From assembly GCA_963590165.1 (NCBI GenBank), contig CAVANO010000032.1:1-64000 (forward strand): 64,000 nt of DNA, read 5' to 3'. Both the position numbers and the translations under genes were made by a program. This document shows, piece after piece, positions 43,424 to 53,020 of the stretch. The stretch is from UBA11524 sp963590165 (GTDB taxonomy: Bacteria; Bacillota; Clostridia; Christensenellales; Aristaeellaceae). Numbering within the stretch: position 1 is the first letter of the stretch; every line of letters starts with the position of its first letter. The notes beneath the pieces are model-generated. The model ran no database searches. It worked only from the letters and a program-made list of their open reading frames with translations, and had not been told where the DNA came from.

Positions 43424-44926
43424 ATGAAAAAGGCAACCATGATTCTGGATAAGGACTATGTCATTTCGCAGGTCGATCAGCGCCTGTACGGCTCGTTTAT
43501 TGAGCATCTCGGACGCGCAGTGTATACGGGCATCTATGAGCCGGGTCATCCTGAGGCGGATGAACAGGGTTTCCGCCGCGATGTGCTGTCGCTGGTGAAG
43601 AAGCTGAATGTGCCGGTTGTGCGGTATCCGGGCGGCAACTTCGTTTCCGGCTTCCGCTGGGAGGATTCCATCGGCCCGAAGAGCGAACGTCCCGCACGCC
43701 TTGATTTGGCGTGGAAGACAACCGAACCGAACACGTTCGGGCTGCATGAATTTGTTGACTGGGCGAAGAAGGCAAATACGGATGTCATGTACGCCGTCAA
43801 CCTCGGCACGCGCGGCATCCTCGATGCGCAGTATGTGGTCGAATACTGCAATCATGCGTCCGGCACGGCGTGGAGCGACCTGCGCATCAAGAACGGCGCG
43901 AAGGAGCCTTTTAACATCAAGCTCTGGTGCCTCGGCAATGAGATGGACGGTCCGTGGCAGACCGGCGCAAAGACCGCCTACGAGTACGGCCGCAAGGCAA
44001 ATGAGGCCGCAAAGGTGATGAAGTGGGTCGACCCCACCATCGAGACGGTCGCATGCGGGTCCTCCAGCACGAATATGCCGACGTTCGGCACATGGGAGCA
44101 TGAGGTGCTCATGCAGAGCTACGACAATGTCGACTATGTGTCGCTGCACCGCTATTACGGCAATCCGCACAACGATACGCAGGACTTCCTTGCATCGACG
44201 ATGGACTTGGATGACTTCATCAAGACGGTCGCCGCCATCTGTGACGCGGTCAAGGGTACGAAACATTCCAAGAAGACGGTCAACCTGTCATTGGACGAGT
44301 GGAACGTGTGGTATCACTCGAATGATCAGGATCAGAGCCTGTACAAGAACAAGCCCTGGGGCACCGCGCTGCACCTGCTTGAGGATGTCTACAACTTCGA
44401 GGACGCGCTGCTGGTTGGTCTGATGCTCATCACGATGCTGCGCAATGCTGACCGCGTCAAGATCGGCTGTCTCGCGCAGCTGGTCAACGTCATTGCACCG
44501 ATTATGACGCGCGAAAACGGCGGTGCATGGGCGCAGACCATCTTCTACCCGATGATGGATGCATCGAAGTACGGGCGCGGCAAGTCGCTTCTGCCGCAAA
44601 TCGTCTGCGGCAAGCACGACACGAAGCATTTTTCTGCTGTGCCGGACATGGATGCCGCCGCAACGATGGACGAAGAGGGCAATGTCACTGTATTCGCCGT
44701 CAACCGCGACCTCAGCGAGCCGATGACGCTGTCGCTCGATCTGCGTTCCTTCGACTGCTTGCATCCGGTTATGCACTCCGTGCTGCATCATGATGATATG
44801 AAGGCAGTTAACACCGAGGAAGCGCCGAATACGGTCATGCCGGTGGAAGTGCCCTGCCCGAAGGATGGGGAGGACATCATTCTGCCTGCCGCAAGCTGGA
44901 ATGTGATTCGCTTCGCAAAAGCCTGA
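43424..44926 (+). CDS. abfA: GH51 alpha-L-arabinofuranosidase
   Basis: Predicted 500 residues, full-length intracellular GH51 enzyme removing arabinofuranose from arabinan or arabinoxylan oligosaccharides. Seen: QRLYGSFIEHLGRAVYTGIY, RYPGGNFVSG, the acid/base Glu in CLGNEMDG and the nucleophile Glu in LDEWNVWYH. No signal peptide. A GAGGAGG site precedes the ATG. Together with GH27 it indicates breakdown of plant cell-wall glycans. Confidence 0.96.
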   Translation: MKKATMILDKDYVISQVDQRLYGSFIEHLGRAVYTGIYEPGHPEADEQGFRRDVLSLVKKLNVPVVRYPGGNFVSGFRWEDSIGPKSERPARLDLAWKTTEPNTFGLHEFVDWAKKANTDVMYAVNLGTRGILDAQYVVEYCNHASGTAWSDLRIKNGAKEPFNIKLWCLGNEMDGPWQTGAKTAYEYGRKANEAAKVMKWVDPTIETVACGSSSTNMPTFGTWEHEVLMQSYDNVDYVSLHRYYGNPHNDTQDFLASTMDLDDFIKTVAAICDAVKGTKHSKKTVNLSLDEWNVWYHSNDQDQSLYKNKPWGTALHLLEDVYNFEDALLVGLMLITMLRNADRVKIGCLAQLVNVIAPIMTRENGGAWAQTIFYPMMDASKYGRGKSLLPQIVCGKHDTKHFSAVPDMDAAATMDEEGNVTVFAVNRDLSEPMTLSLDLRSFDCLHPVMHSVLHHDDMKAVNTEEAPNTVMPVEVPCPKDGEDIILPAASWNVIRFAKA

Positions 44927-44984
44927 TACGCTGCACGCGGAACCTGTATGCAAACGGCGGGCCTCAATCGCGCAACGGGTCAAG

Positions 44985-45051
44985 GGGGGGGACTTCGTCC
45001 CTTTTCCTGACCCTGCACCCTGCAAGGGTCTTCGACCCTTGCTCTTTTTTT
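44985..45051 (+). terminator. String of micro-hairpins ending in a terminator
   Basis: GGGACTTCGTCCC near 44988-45001, then CCCTGCACCCTGCAAGGG, then CAAGGGTC (45023-45030) with GACCCTTG (45034-45041) around loop TTC, followed by a T-run. A closely related string lies inverted at 48955-49020, so this is also a repeat-family member. Confidence 0.75.
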
Positions 45052-45062
45052 GTGTGAGGAAA

Positions 45063-46100
45063 TTAGTCAAAGAGATAGCCTTTGACAACCTTCAGCGTGT
45101 TCCATGCGCCATCGATATGGCTGCGCTCATAGCCGTGGGATGCGTACACACCCGCGCCGATGAGCCCATGACGGATGTCGTAGCCTGCACGGAGCGTCGC
45201 TTCAACGTCCGAACCGTAATGCGGATACACATCGACGGCGTAATCTGCCTGTTCGCGCTTTGCTGCGAGAATCAGCTTCTTGACGACCTCGTAGCTGTAC
45301 GGACCGGCAGAGTCCTTCGCGCAGATGGACACCTGACGCTCGGTGCACTGAATGCCTTCGCCGACGCAGCCCATGTCCAGCGAAATTGCTTCGGTCACGC
45401 CAGCCGGCACGGAAGCGGAGCCGCCGTGACCGACCTCCTCGTAAACTGTCACGTGAATGTACACGCGGCGCTTGGGCGTGAGGTGTTCGTCTTTCAGGTG
45501 CTGCGCGAATGCCATCAGGATGCCGACGGACAGTTTGTCATCAAGGAAGCGGCTCTTGATATATCCGCTCGCGGTGATACGGCTGCGCGGGTCGAAGCAG
45601 ACGAAGTCGCCGACATCGATGCCGAGTTTGCGGACATCCTCGACGGAATGCACGTCTTCATCCAGCACGACCTCGACCGTGTCAAACGTGCGCGCAGTGG
45701 TGCTGTAATTGCCGTTGACGTGGGTAGAGGCATTGCAGAGCTGCACGGTACCTTCGACAGCGCCGTCGAACTTGGTGATGACGCGGACGTTCTCCGCCTC
45801 GGCATTGTTGGCATTCATGCCGCCGAGGTTGGTGATGCGCAGACGGCCGTTGCTCTTGATTTCAGCGACCATGCCGCCGAGGGTATCGGTATGCGCTTCG
45901 AGGAGGAGCGCGTCGGATGCGTCTTCGCCGCCGAGATCGATGAGGACGCCGCCCTTTTGCGTCAGGTGCGCTTCATAACCCATCTGGGTGAAGATCTCGG
46001 CAACGGCGTTGACGGCATCGGCAGTATAGCCGGTCGGGCTATCGATTTTGAGAAGCTCCATGGTTCTTTGGAGCGCAAGCTCTGCGTATTTACGGTTCAT
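45063..46100 (-). CDS. M42 family aminopeptidase
   Basis: Predicted 345 residues, TET-type M42 metallopeptidase (glutamyl/deblocking aminopeptidase, often mislabelled endoglucanase). Motifs: EAHTDTLGG, the bridging Asp in SRFLDDKLSVG, the catalytic EE in VYEEVGHGG and a late His in ASHGYERSH. Would trim peptides in the cytoplasm as dodecamers. ATG has AAGGAG; the frame runs 17 codons further upstream. Confidence 0.92.
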   Translation of the reverse strand: MNRKYAELALQRTMELLKIDSPTGYTADAVNAVAEIFTQMGYEAHLTQKGGVLIDLGGEDASDALLLEAHTDTLGGMVAEIKSNGRLRITNLGGMNANNAEAENVRVITKFDGAVEGTVQLCNASTHVNGNYSTTARTFDTVEVVLDEDVHSVEDVRKLGIDVGDFVCFDPRSRITASGYIKSRFLDDKLSVGILMAFAQHLKDEHLTPKRRVYIHVTVYEEVGHGGSASVPAGVTEAISLDMGCVGEGIQCTERQVSICAKDSAGPYSYEVVKKLILAAKREQADYAVDVYPHYGSDVEATLRAGYDIRHGLIGAGVYASHGYERSHIDGAWNTLKVVKGYLFD

Positions 46101-46176
46101 GTAGGTGATCTCCTTTTCTATGGATGATTGGGCGTGGTTGCAAAGTGGCATTTTCGGACTAAGTTATGTTTCGGCT

Positions 46177-46340
46177 TCAAGGGGGCTTTCCGCTCGCCCC
46201 CTTAAACCCCTTCGGATTTGCGGATCCATGTTACTGGGTTCAAGCGGATTTCAAGGGGCTTTCCGCTCGCCCCCTTAAACCCCTTCGGATTTGCGGCTCC
46301 ATGTTGTTGGGCTCAAGCGGATTTCAAGGGGCTATAGAAC
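46177..46340. repeat. 73-bp tandem repeat, two and a bit copies
   Basis: Units beginning TCAAGGGG(G)CTTTCCGCTC occur at about 46177, 46251 and 46324; the third is cut after about 12 bp and is followed by CGGACGAAGTCCG. Each unit is itself a string of small hairpins (GGGGGC...GCCCCC, AAACCCCTTCGG). A diverged inverted copy occurs at 63768-63808. The gap of 271 bp between genes holds nothing else visible. Confidence 0.9.
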
Positions 46341-46371
46341 GGACGAAGTCCGCGATCGGAAAGCACCTGAT

Positions 46372-47061
46372 TTATTTGTGCGCCAGAACTGCCTTGTCAG
46401 CAGGCTGTGCAGCGGGGACAGCGGCGTCCTTGCCCTGCCAATCAATCAGGAGCATCCTTGTCAGCTTGCCGCCGGCGACATTGCCGAGCATGATGACGAG
46501 AATCATCCCGAAGCAGGAGAACAACTGAATGCCCGTGAGCGCAGGCGCGGCAATCGCGAGATATCCCATGTCGGCAATGGAGTGCTCGAAACCGCACACG
46601 ATGAAGACCGGTATCGCAAACAGCACTGCCGCGATGCCGTGCAGGCTGTCCTTCGCCTTCTTGTAGCCAATGACTGCCAGATACATCAGCACGCCGCACA
46701 TCAGACCGTTCAGCAGCCAAGAAAGGGGATTCATGCTCAGCTTGCTCAGCATGACGGCTGCAGCCGTTTCGCCCAGCTTCGTTCCGCTGTCGACGATGTT
46801 CGACCAGCTCACCATAGCCGGAATGACGGTGCCGAGCCCGTTGAGCACGAACACCGCCGCCATTTTCGGAATCGGTGTCTTCAGTCCGCAGATGCCGGTG
46901 AACAGCACGCCGCCGTTCGTCAGGATGAAGAACAGCCCTGCGCAGAAGAGCAGCGCGCCGACGAGCTTATTGGAGCAGGAAAGATAAACCGTGCAGCCGA
47001 TGCCGATGGCAATGCCGGAAAACAGGCTGTTCAGGATGAGTTGCTTGCGTTCGGTATTCAT
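46372..47061 (-). CDS. Formate/nitrite transporter family channel
   Basis: Predicted 229 residues with six hydrophobic helices and the FNT signature CGFEHSIADMGY on the periplasmic-loop helix, where the His gates the pore. In fermenters such channels pass formate or nitrite, or hydrosulfide in Clostridium (AsrABC-linked). No partner gene (pyruvate formate-lyase, nitrite reductase) is adjacent, so the substrate is open. Confidence 0.88.
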   Translation of the reverse strand: MNTERKQLILNSLFSGIAIGIGCTVYLSCSNKLVGALLFCAGLFFILTNGGVLFTGICGLKTPIPKMAAVFVLNGLGTVIPAMVSWSNIVDSGTKLGETAAAVMLSKLSMNPLSWLLNGLMCGVLMYLAVIGYKKAKDSLHGIAAVLFAIPVFIVCGFEHSIADMGYLAIAAPALTGIQLFSCFGMILVIMLGNVAGGKLTRMLLIDWQGKDAAVPAAQPADKAVLAHK

Positions 47062-47106
47062 GCAGGAGAAAAATCCTTTCAGTAACGCGGCAAATTCGCC
47101 GTCATA

Positions 47107-47964
47107 TTATTCTGCGGAGGTCTGGATGAGCTTTTGTACACGGTTGATGTCGCCGCCGGCTTCGAGAAAGGCGTCAATCGCTGCCTGCAGCTCAACATGG
47201 AACTCCTCAAGGCACAGATTATTGTGCCACATGTAGGATGCGACTTCCTTGCCGACATAGCGCAGGTGCCACGGTTCATAGTTGATTTCCGTGATGTCGA
47301 CCTTATCCTCAGGATAGCGGATGACAAAGCCGTACTCCCAGCAGTGTTCCGCCATCCACTGGCATTCCGGCTCGGATGCCATGGTCGAGTTCATGGCTGA
47401 CTTGTTCCGCCAGGACTTCGGCAGCACGTCGCAGCCTAAGCCGGTTTGATGATCGCTCGCGCCGGGCTTTGATACCCAGCCGTCATCTTTGCCGTTGTTC
47501 TTCTTGAGGCGGTTGTTGTACATGGTTTTCTGCGTGGAGTAGGCACGATACGCACTCTTCAGGTAGAGCAGATAGCCGGCGGCTTCCGCACCGGCGAAGA
47601 GCTGCTCGAGTGCCTCGGCGCATTCGGTCTGCAGATACATCGTGCTGGTGCCTGATGCCTTGCGAAGCGTCATCTTTTTCTTGGAAGACGGCTCGTAGTC
47701 AGAGGAAAGCAGGCACGTCTTGTTTGCCAGCTTCACCAGCTCAGGGTCAATGTCGCTCAGGCAGAGCGCAAAGTTCCAGCCCGGCGGGTCAATGGTCGTG
47801 TCCTCGATGACAACACCGTCAATGTCGGACAGGTCGTATTCTTCCTCCGCCATCACCGCCGATATTGCCGGCATTGCCGATATTGCCGGCATTGCCGGTG
47901 TTGCCGTGAGCAGCAGCGCTGCAAACAGCAGGATTGCAGTCATTCGCCGCATCAATTTCTTCAT
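47107..47964 (-). CDS. Exported VanY-type D,D-carboxypeptidase (M15B), copy 1
   Basis: Predicted 285 residues: signal peptide with a short internal repeat (MPAISAMPAISA), then the M15B/VanY peptidase domain with SAYRAYSTQ, the zinc-binding SDHQTGLGCD and EPWHLRYVG. It would remove the terminal D-Ala from peptidoglycan stems outside the cell. A second, related gene lies 5 bases upstream, so they form a tandem pair. The signal-peptide repeat comes from a 12-bp DNA repeat and may vary in copy number. Confidence 0.92.
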   Translation of the reverse strand: MKKLMRRMTAILLFAALLLTATPAMPAISAMPAISAVMAEEEYDLSDIDGVVIEDTTIDPPGWNFALCLSDIDPELVKLANKTCLLSSDYEPSSKKKMTLRKASGTSTMYLQTECAEALEQLFAGAEAAGYLLYLKSAYRAYSTQKTMYNNRLKKNNGKDDGWVSKPGASDHQTGLGCDVLPKSWRNKSAMNSTMASEPECQWMAEHCWEYGFVIRYPEDKVDITEINYEPWHLRYVGKEVASYMWHNNLCLEEFHVELQAAIDAFLEAGGDINRVQKLIQTSAE

Positions 47965-47969
47965 GCCGC

Positions 47970-48671
47970 TTACTCCTCCATTTCCGCAATGTACGTGCCC
48001 TGCACGATGTTCATCAGCCGATCCTGACGGAGAATCAGCAGGTATTCCTCCAGCGGCATCTCGTTCTCATGGATGCGGCGTGCGTTTTCCTTGCCGACAT
48101 AGCGGACATGCCACGGCTCGTAATTGTAGCCGGTCACGTCCTCCCAGCCTTCCTTGTAGCGCAGGATGAAGCCGTACTCCCAGCAGTGCTCCGCGACCCA
48201 CTTGCCGCCCTTCGTCTTGCCGAAGCCGTTTGTCAGGTTGACGTCATCGGATTTCTGCCCGACGTCCATTGCCATGCCGGTCTGGTGCTCACTCGCACCC
48301 GGACGCGCGACGTATTCATCCGCCTTCTTGGTACTGCCGTTGACGTGCTTCAGCTTGTTATTGTAAATGCGCTCCTGTTTGGCGTAACTGCGGTAGCCGC
48401 TGACCGCCTTGAGCGTGACGCCGATATCCTTCCGGCATGCGGTGAACATTTCCTCCAGCGCACGCGCCGCGTCCTCGCGCATCTGCCGGAGCTGACCCGA
48501 CACGTCAGCGATATCCGTTTCCGGCACGTAGGTGCTGCTCACGCGCCATTGGCGATTGACCAGAAACAGGGTGCCGTCGATATCATTCTGAGGCGCAGCG
48601 GCATCAAGCGCGGATGAAACCAACATGGTGCCTGCCACCGCCATGGATGCGAGCGTTTCAAGCAAAGACAT
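47970..48671 (-). CDS. VanY-type D,D-carboxypeptidase (M15B), copy 2
   Basis: Predicted 233 residues with a weakly hydrophobic N-terminal segment (about 5-22) as possible signal or anchor. Active-site motifs match copy 1: SGYRSYAKQ, SEHQTGMAMDVG and EPWHVRYVG. The two proteins share the C-terminal order but differ in the N-terminal third, so the duplication is old. AAGGAGGG precedes the ATG and a clear promoter lies at 48710-48737. No vanS/R or vanA-like ligase is near, so it is a wall-remodelling rather than a vancomycin-resistance locus. Confidence 0.9.
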   Translation of the reverse strand: MSLLETLASMAVAGTMLVSSALDAAAPQNDIDGTLFLVNRQWRVSSTYVPETDIADVSGQLRQMREDAARALEEMFTACRKDIGVTLKAVSGYRSYAKQERIYNNKLKHVNGSTKKADEYVARPGASEHQTGMAMDVGQKSDDVNLTNGFGKTKGGKWVAEHCWEYGFILRYKEGWEDVTGYNYEPWHVRYVGKENARRIHENEMPLEEYLLILRQDRLMNIVQGTYIAEMEE

Positions 48672-48709
48672 GAGAATCCCTCCTTGCAGGTGCATAATCA
48701 CTCAATCAT

Positions 48710-48737
48710 ATTATACGCACTTTTGCGATTCATTCAA
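48710..48737 (-). promoter_or_regulatory. Promoter of the VanY pair
   Basis: On the minus strand TTGAAT (48737-48732) and TATAAT (48715-48710) with a 16-base spacer, about 40 bases before the start. Confidence 0.75.
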
Positions 48738-48796
48738 GCGTTTTAGGGGAAATTTACAACGTCGGAAAGGCCCCAAATGTCACATGATCAGCCAAA

Positions 48797-48834
48797 CAAA
48801 AAAGCAGCTGCCCGATTGGAGCAACTGCTTTTGT
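48797..48834 (-). terminator. Terminator downstream of galE
   Basis: AGCAGCTGC (48803-48811) pairs with GCAACTGCT (48821-48829), one mismatch; six T residues follow on the minus strand. Confidence 0.75.
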
Positions 48835-48859
48835 TACATCTGCTGCGCTGAAGACGTTC

Positions 48860-49020
48860 CGCGGACTTCGTCCGTTTCTCTTCGTCCGCTTCACTGTTCA
48901 GCGCTCGCGTGGCATGTTTGGTGACATTTTCATTGTTGACTTTGAGATTTTGATTGGGGCTTTGCCCAAACCCCAGCAGGGACGCCGTCCCTGCGCCCTG
49001 CAAGGGACAGGAAAAGGGAC
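48860..49020. repeat. String of micro-hairpins between galE and the VanY promoter
   Basis: Visible units: CGGACTTCGTCCG near 48862-48874, GGGCTTTGCCC near 48957-48967, AGGGACGCCGTCCCT near 48978-48992, CCCTGCAAGGG and GGGACGAAGT. The run from about 48955 to 49018 is a diverged inverted copy of 44987-45036. With the promoter and terminator just described it makes up the 353-bp gap; no gene is seen in it. Confidence 0.8.
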
Positions 49021-49024
49021 GAAG

Positions 49025-50044
49025 TTAATTTTTCCGATAACCGTTCTTGTTATTTTTCTGCCAGTTCCAGGCGTCGCGGCACATGTCCTCAAGCGTTTTG
49101 GTGGCTTCCCAGCCGAGCAGCTTTTTCGCCTTCGACGGATCGGCATAGCACTCATCGACATCGCCGTCGCGGCGCGGACCGATGACATACGGCACGGGAA
49201 TGCTGTTGACGCGGCTGAACGTGTTGACAATATCCAGCACGGAATAACCCACGCCGGTGCCGAGATTGATGATTTCACAGCCATGCTGTTTCATGGCGTA
49301 ATCGCAGGCGGCGACATGCCCCTTGGCGAGGTCAACCACATGGATGTAGTCGCGCACGCCGGTGCCGTCCTTCGTGTGGTAATTGTTGCCGAAGACTGTC
49401 AGATGATCGAGCTGACCTGCTGCGACTTTCGTGATGTAGGGCATCAGGTTGTTCGGGATGCCGTTGGGGTCTTCGCCGATTTTGCCGGATTCATGAGCGC
49501 CGATGGGGTTGAAATAGCGCAGCAGCACGACCGACCATTCCGGGTCGGCGTTGACGACACCCTGCAGAATCTTTTCAATCATGTACTTCGTCCAGCCGTA
49601 GGGGTTCGTGCAGCCCTTGCAGAACATGTCCTCACGCAGCGGCACTTCATCCGGCACGCCGTACACGGTCGCCGAGGAGGAGAACACAATGCGCTTGCAG
49701 CCGTGGCGGCGCATCGTCTCGCACAGCGTCAGGGTGGAATCGAGGTTGTTGCGGTAGTATTCCAGCGGCTTGTGCACCGATTCGCCGACCGCTTTCAGTC
49801 CGGCAAAGTGGATAACGGCATCAAACGTGTTTTCGCTGAAAATGCGATCCATCGCGGCGGCATCGCACACGTCCGCCTCATATGCCTTGACGTGTTTGCC
49901 GGTGATTTCCGCGACCCTTTCCAGCGCCTCGGGCTGGGAATTGACGTAGTTGTCCACGACGACAACATCATGTCCCGCGTTCATGAGCTCCACGCACGTA
50001 TGCGTCGCGATAAAGCCGGCGCCGCCGGTCAGCAGGATGTTCAT
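49025..50044 (-). CDS. galE: UDP-glucose 4-epimerase
   Basis: Predicted 339 residues, extended SDR. NAD-binding TGGAGFIATH at the N-terminus, VIHFAGLKAVGES, SSSATVYG and the catalytic YGWTK(Y) pair, then RYFNPIGAHESG. It interconverts UDP-glucose and UDP-galactose, supplying galactose for surface glycans and using galactose released by enzymes such as GH27. ATG has AGGAGAGGG upstream; the open frame extends 81 codons back into uvrA antisense sequence and is rejected. Confidence 0.96.
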   Translation of the reverse strand: MNILLTGGAGFIATHTCVELMNAGHDVVVVDNYVNSQPEALERVAEITGKHVKAYEADVCDAAAMDRIFSENTFDAVIHFAGLKAVGESVHKPLEYYRNNLDSTLTLCETMRRHGCKRIVFSSSATVYGVPDEVPLREDMFCKGCTNPYGWTKYMIEKILQGVVNADPEWSVVLLRYFNPIGAHESGKIGEDPNGIPNNLMPYITKVAAGQLDHLTVFGNNYHTKDGTGVRDYIHVVDLAKGHVAACDYAMKQHGCEIINLGTGVGYSVLDIVNTFSRVNSIPVPYVIGPRRDGDVDECYADPSKAKKLLGWEATKTLEDMCRDAWNWQKNNKNGYRKN

Positions 50045-50162
50045 CGATTGACCCTCTCCTTTTGTTCTCCTCTTTGCGGCGGCTGCCTCCTGCCGCCATC
50101 GGTATTGTACCACAAAGTGCGGTTGTGGAAAAGTGGGCAGAGAATGTTTTTGAAATATTTCG

Positions 50163-52991
50163 TTATCGGTGCAGCATTTTCCTAAGGAACTGTCCCGTGT
50201 AGGAGGCTTCGCAGTCGGCAACTTGCTCCGGTGTGCCCTCGCAAACGATGGTGCCGCCCTTGTCGCCGCCTTCGGGTCCCAAGTCAATCAGATAATCTGC
50301 TACCTTGATGACATCAAGATTGTGTTCGATGACCAGTACGCTGTTGCCCGCATCTGTCAGGCGCTGCAGCACGCCGATGAGCTTGTCGACGTCCGCCATA
50401 TGCAGACCGGTTGTCGGCTCATCGAGCACATAGAGCGTCTTGCCGGTTGCGCGCCGGGACAGCTCCGTTGCGAGCTTGACGCGCTGCGCCTCGCCGCCGG
50501 ACAGCGTCGTTGATGCCTGACCGAGCTTCATGTAGCCCAAGCCGACATCGCAGAGCGTTTCAAGCTTGCGGCGGATGCCTTCGTGATTTTCGAAGAAGGT
50601 CAGTGCCTCCTCGATGTTCAGATCAAGCACCTCGGCAATGTTCTTGCCCTTGTAGGTCACCTCGAGCGTCTCGCGGTTATAGCGCTTCCCCTTGCACACA
50701 TCGCACGGCACGAAAATGTCCGGCAAAAAGTGCATCTCGATTTTCAGCACGCCGTCGCCGCCGCAGTTTTCGCATCGTCCGCCCTTGACGTTGAAGGAGA
50801 AACGGTTTTCGCGGTAGCCGCGCGCTTTTGCTTCCGGCGCGGCTGCGAACAGCTTGCGAATCTGGTCGAACAGCCCGGTGTACGTCGCCGGATTCGAGCG
50901 CGGCGTCCGCCCGATGGGGCTCTGGTCGATGCAGATAATCTTGTCGAGCTGCTCCACGCCGTCCATTCGGTCAAAGGCGCCCGGACGTGTCTTGGCGCGG
51001 TTGAGCACCTTCGCCAGATGCTTGTAGAGGATTTCGTTGACGAGGCTGGATTTGCCTGAGCCGCTCACGCCTGTCACGCAGCAGAGGCACCCAAGCGGCA
51101 CACGAACATCGATGTTCTTGAGATTATGCTCTTTTGCACCGACAATCGTCAGGAAGCCGCGCGGCGTACGGCGGACATCCGGAATTTCGATGCGTCTCAC
51201 GCCGGACAGGTACTGCCCGGTGATACTTTCTGGATTGCGCTTGATATCCTCCACCGTGCCCTGCGCGACGATCCGTCCGCCGTGAATGCCTGCGCCCGGT
51301 CCGACATCGACAATCCAGTCCGCGGCGTACATCGTGTCCTCATCGTGCTCGACTACAACGAGCGTGTTGCCTAAATCGCGCATCTTCTTGAGCGTGCGGA
51401 TGAGCTTCTCGTTATCGCGCTGATGCAGTCCGATGGACGGCTCATCCAGAATATACAGCACGCCCATAAGCGCAGAGCCGATTTGCGTTGCCAGACGGAT
51501 TCGCTGTGCTTCACCGCCGGAAAGCGTGCCTGCCGCACGACCGAGTGTCAGATAACCCAGCCCGACATCCTCCAGAAAGCCCATGCGTGCGTTGATTTCC
51601 TTGAGAATCTGCGCGGCAATCATGCTTTCTTTCTCCGTCAGTGTCAGGGAGGACAGGAATGCTTTTGCGTCCGTAATGGCAAGGTCGGACACTTCGCTGA
51701 GATTCTTGCCGCCGACCGTAACCGCCAGTGCTTCCGGCTTCAGGCGCTTGCCATGGCAGACCGGACATGGCTCCTCCGTCATGTATTCCTCGTATGCCGC
51801 CTTCATGGCATCGCTGCCGGTTTCCTCATAGCGTCGCTCGATGGAGGGGATAATGCCCTCGAAGGTCGTGGCGTACTGTCCCTTGCCGTTGGGCGTATCG
51901 TAGGTGATGGTGAGCTTTTCGCTGCCTGTGCCGTAGAGCAGCGCGTGAATGCCCTCCTCCGGAATGGCCTCAATCGGCGTGTCGAGTGTGAAGCCGAAGC
52001 GGTCACCCAGCGCCTGCAGGTACTGCGCCGTCACGCCATCGCCGTCCACTGTGCCGAAGCCCATCGCGTTCAGTCCGCCTTGACGCAGCGACAGCTTTCT
52101 GTCAGGAAACAGCACATCCTGGCTGACGACCATGCGGTAGCCCAAGCCTGAGCAGCTCGGGCAGGCGCCGTACGGGCTGTTAAAGGAGAACATGCGCGGG
52201 CTGAGCTCCTCAAGCGAAACGCCGCAGTCCGGGCAGGCGTAGTTCATCGAGAAGAGCAGTTCGCCTTTGTCCATCAGGTCGATGATGACGAGCCCGCCGG
52301 AGCGCTTCGTCGCCGTTTCGATGGAGTCCGCCAGGCGGCTCTGAAACTCGCGCCCGCTTCGGACAATCAGGCGGTCAACCACGATGTCAATCGTGTGCTT
52401 CTTTGTCTTTTCAAGCGCCGGTGCATCTTCGAGGCGGTACAGCTCGCCGTCAATGCGCACACGCGCAAAGCCGTTCTTTCGCGCGTCTTCCAGCACCTTA
52501 TGATGTTCGCCTTTTTTGCCGCGGATGACCGGACAGAGCACCATCAGCTTCGTTCCTTCCGGGTATGCGATGACGGCATCCACCATCTGGTCAACGCTCT
52601 GCTGGCGGATTTCACGCCCGCATTTCGGGCAGTGCGGATGACCGACACGCGCATAGAGCAGGCGCAGGTAATCATGGATTTCCGTGACCGTGCCGACGGT
52701 CGAGCGCGGATTGCGGCTGGTCGTCTTCTGGTCGATGGAAATTGCCGGCGACAGGCCGTCAATCTGGTCGACATCCGGCTTTTCCATTTGCCCGAGGAAC
52801 TGCCGCGCGTAGCTGGACAGGCTCTCAACATAGCGCCGCTGTCCTTCGGCATAAAGCGTATCAAACGCGAGCGAGCTCTTGCCGGAGCCGGACAGCCCGG
52901 TGAACACAATCAGCTTGTCGCGCGGAATCGTTAAATCCACGTTTTGAAGGTTGTGCACCCTCGCGCCGCGGATGATAATCTGGTCATTCAT
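50163..52991 (-). CDS. uvrA: Excinuclease ABC subunit A
   Basis: Predicted 942 residues, the usual UvrA length. Two ABC ATPase modules (Walker A GLSGSGKSSLAFDT and GVSGSGKSSLVNE), two LSGGE signatures, zinc-binding cysteines in CPKC, CPDC/CPSC and CENCGGD/CDVC. It finds bulky DNA damage with UvrB in nucleotide excision repair. It stands alone, with its own promoter; uvrB and uvrC are not in the window. Confidence 0.98.
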   Translation of the reverse strand: MNDQIIIRGARVHNLQNVDLTIPRDKLIVFTGLSGSGKSSLAFDTLYAEGQRRYVESLSSYARQFLGQMEKPDVDQIDGLSPAISIDQKTTSRNPRSTVGTVTEIHDYLRLLYARVGHPHCPKCGREIRQQSVDQMVDAVIAYPEGTKLMVLCPVIRGKKGEHHKVLEDARKNGFARVRIDGELYRLEDAPALEKTKKHTIDIVVDRLIVRSGREFQSRLADSIETATKRSGGLVIIDLMDKGELLFSMNYACPDCGVSLEELSPRMFSFNSPYGACPSCSGLGYRMVVSQDVLFPDRKLSLRQGGLNAMGFGTVDGDGVTAQYLQALGDRFGFTLDTPIEAIPEEGIHALLYGTGSEKLTITYDTPNGKGQYATTFEGIIPSIERRYEETGSDAMKAAYEEYMTEEPCPVCHGKRLKPEALAVTVGGKNLSEVSDLAITDAKAFLSSLTLTEKESMIAAQILKEINARMGFLEDVGLGYLTLGRAAGTLSGGEAQRIRLATQIGSALMGVLYILDEPSIGLHQRDNEKLIRTLKKMRDLGNTLVVVEHDEDTMYAADWIVDVGPGAGIHGGRIVAQGTVEDIKRNPESITGQYLSGVRRIEIPDVRRTPRGFLTIVGAKEHNLKNIDVRVPLGCLCCVTGVSGSGKSSLVNEILYKHLAKVLNRAKTRPGAFDRMDGVEQLDKIICIDQSPIGRTPRSNPATYTGLFDQIRKLFAAAPEAKARGYRENRFSFNVKGGRCENCGGDGVLKIEMHFLPDIFVPCDVCKGKRYNRETLEVTYKGKNIAEVLDLNIEEALTFFENHEGIRRKLETLCDVGLGYMKLGQASTTLSGGEAQRVKLATELSRRATGKTLYVLDEPTTGLHMADVDKLIGVLQRLTDAGNSVLVIEHNLDVIKVADYLIDLGPEGGDKGGTIVCEGTPEQVADCEASYTGQFLRKMLHR

Positions 52992-53020
52992 GGTGGTGTT
53001 CCTCCTGTTTACAGGGGATT

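Noticed and set aside
47107..48671. Vancomycin-resistance locus
   Set aside because: Two VanY-type enzymes are present but there is no VanA/HAX ligase set or VanRS regulator.
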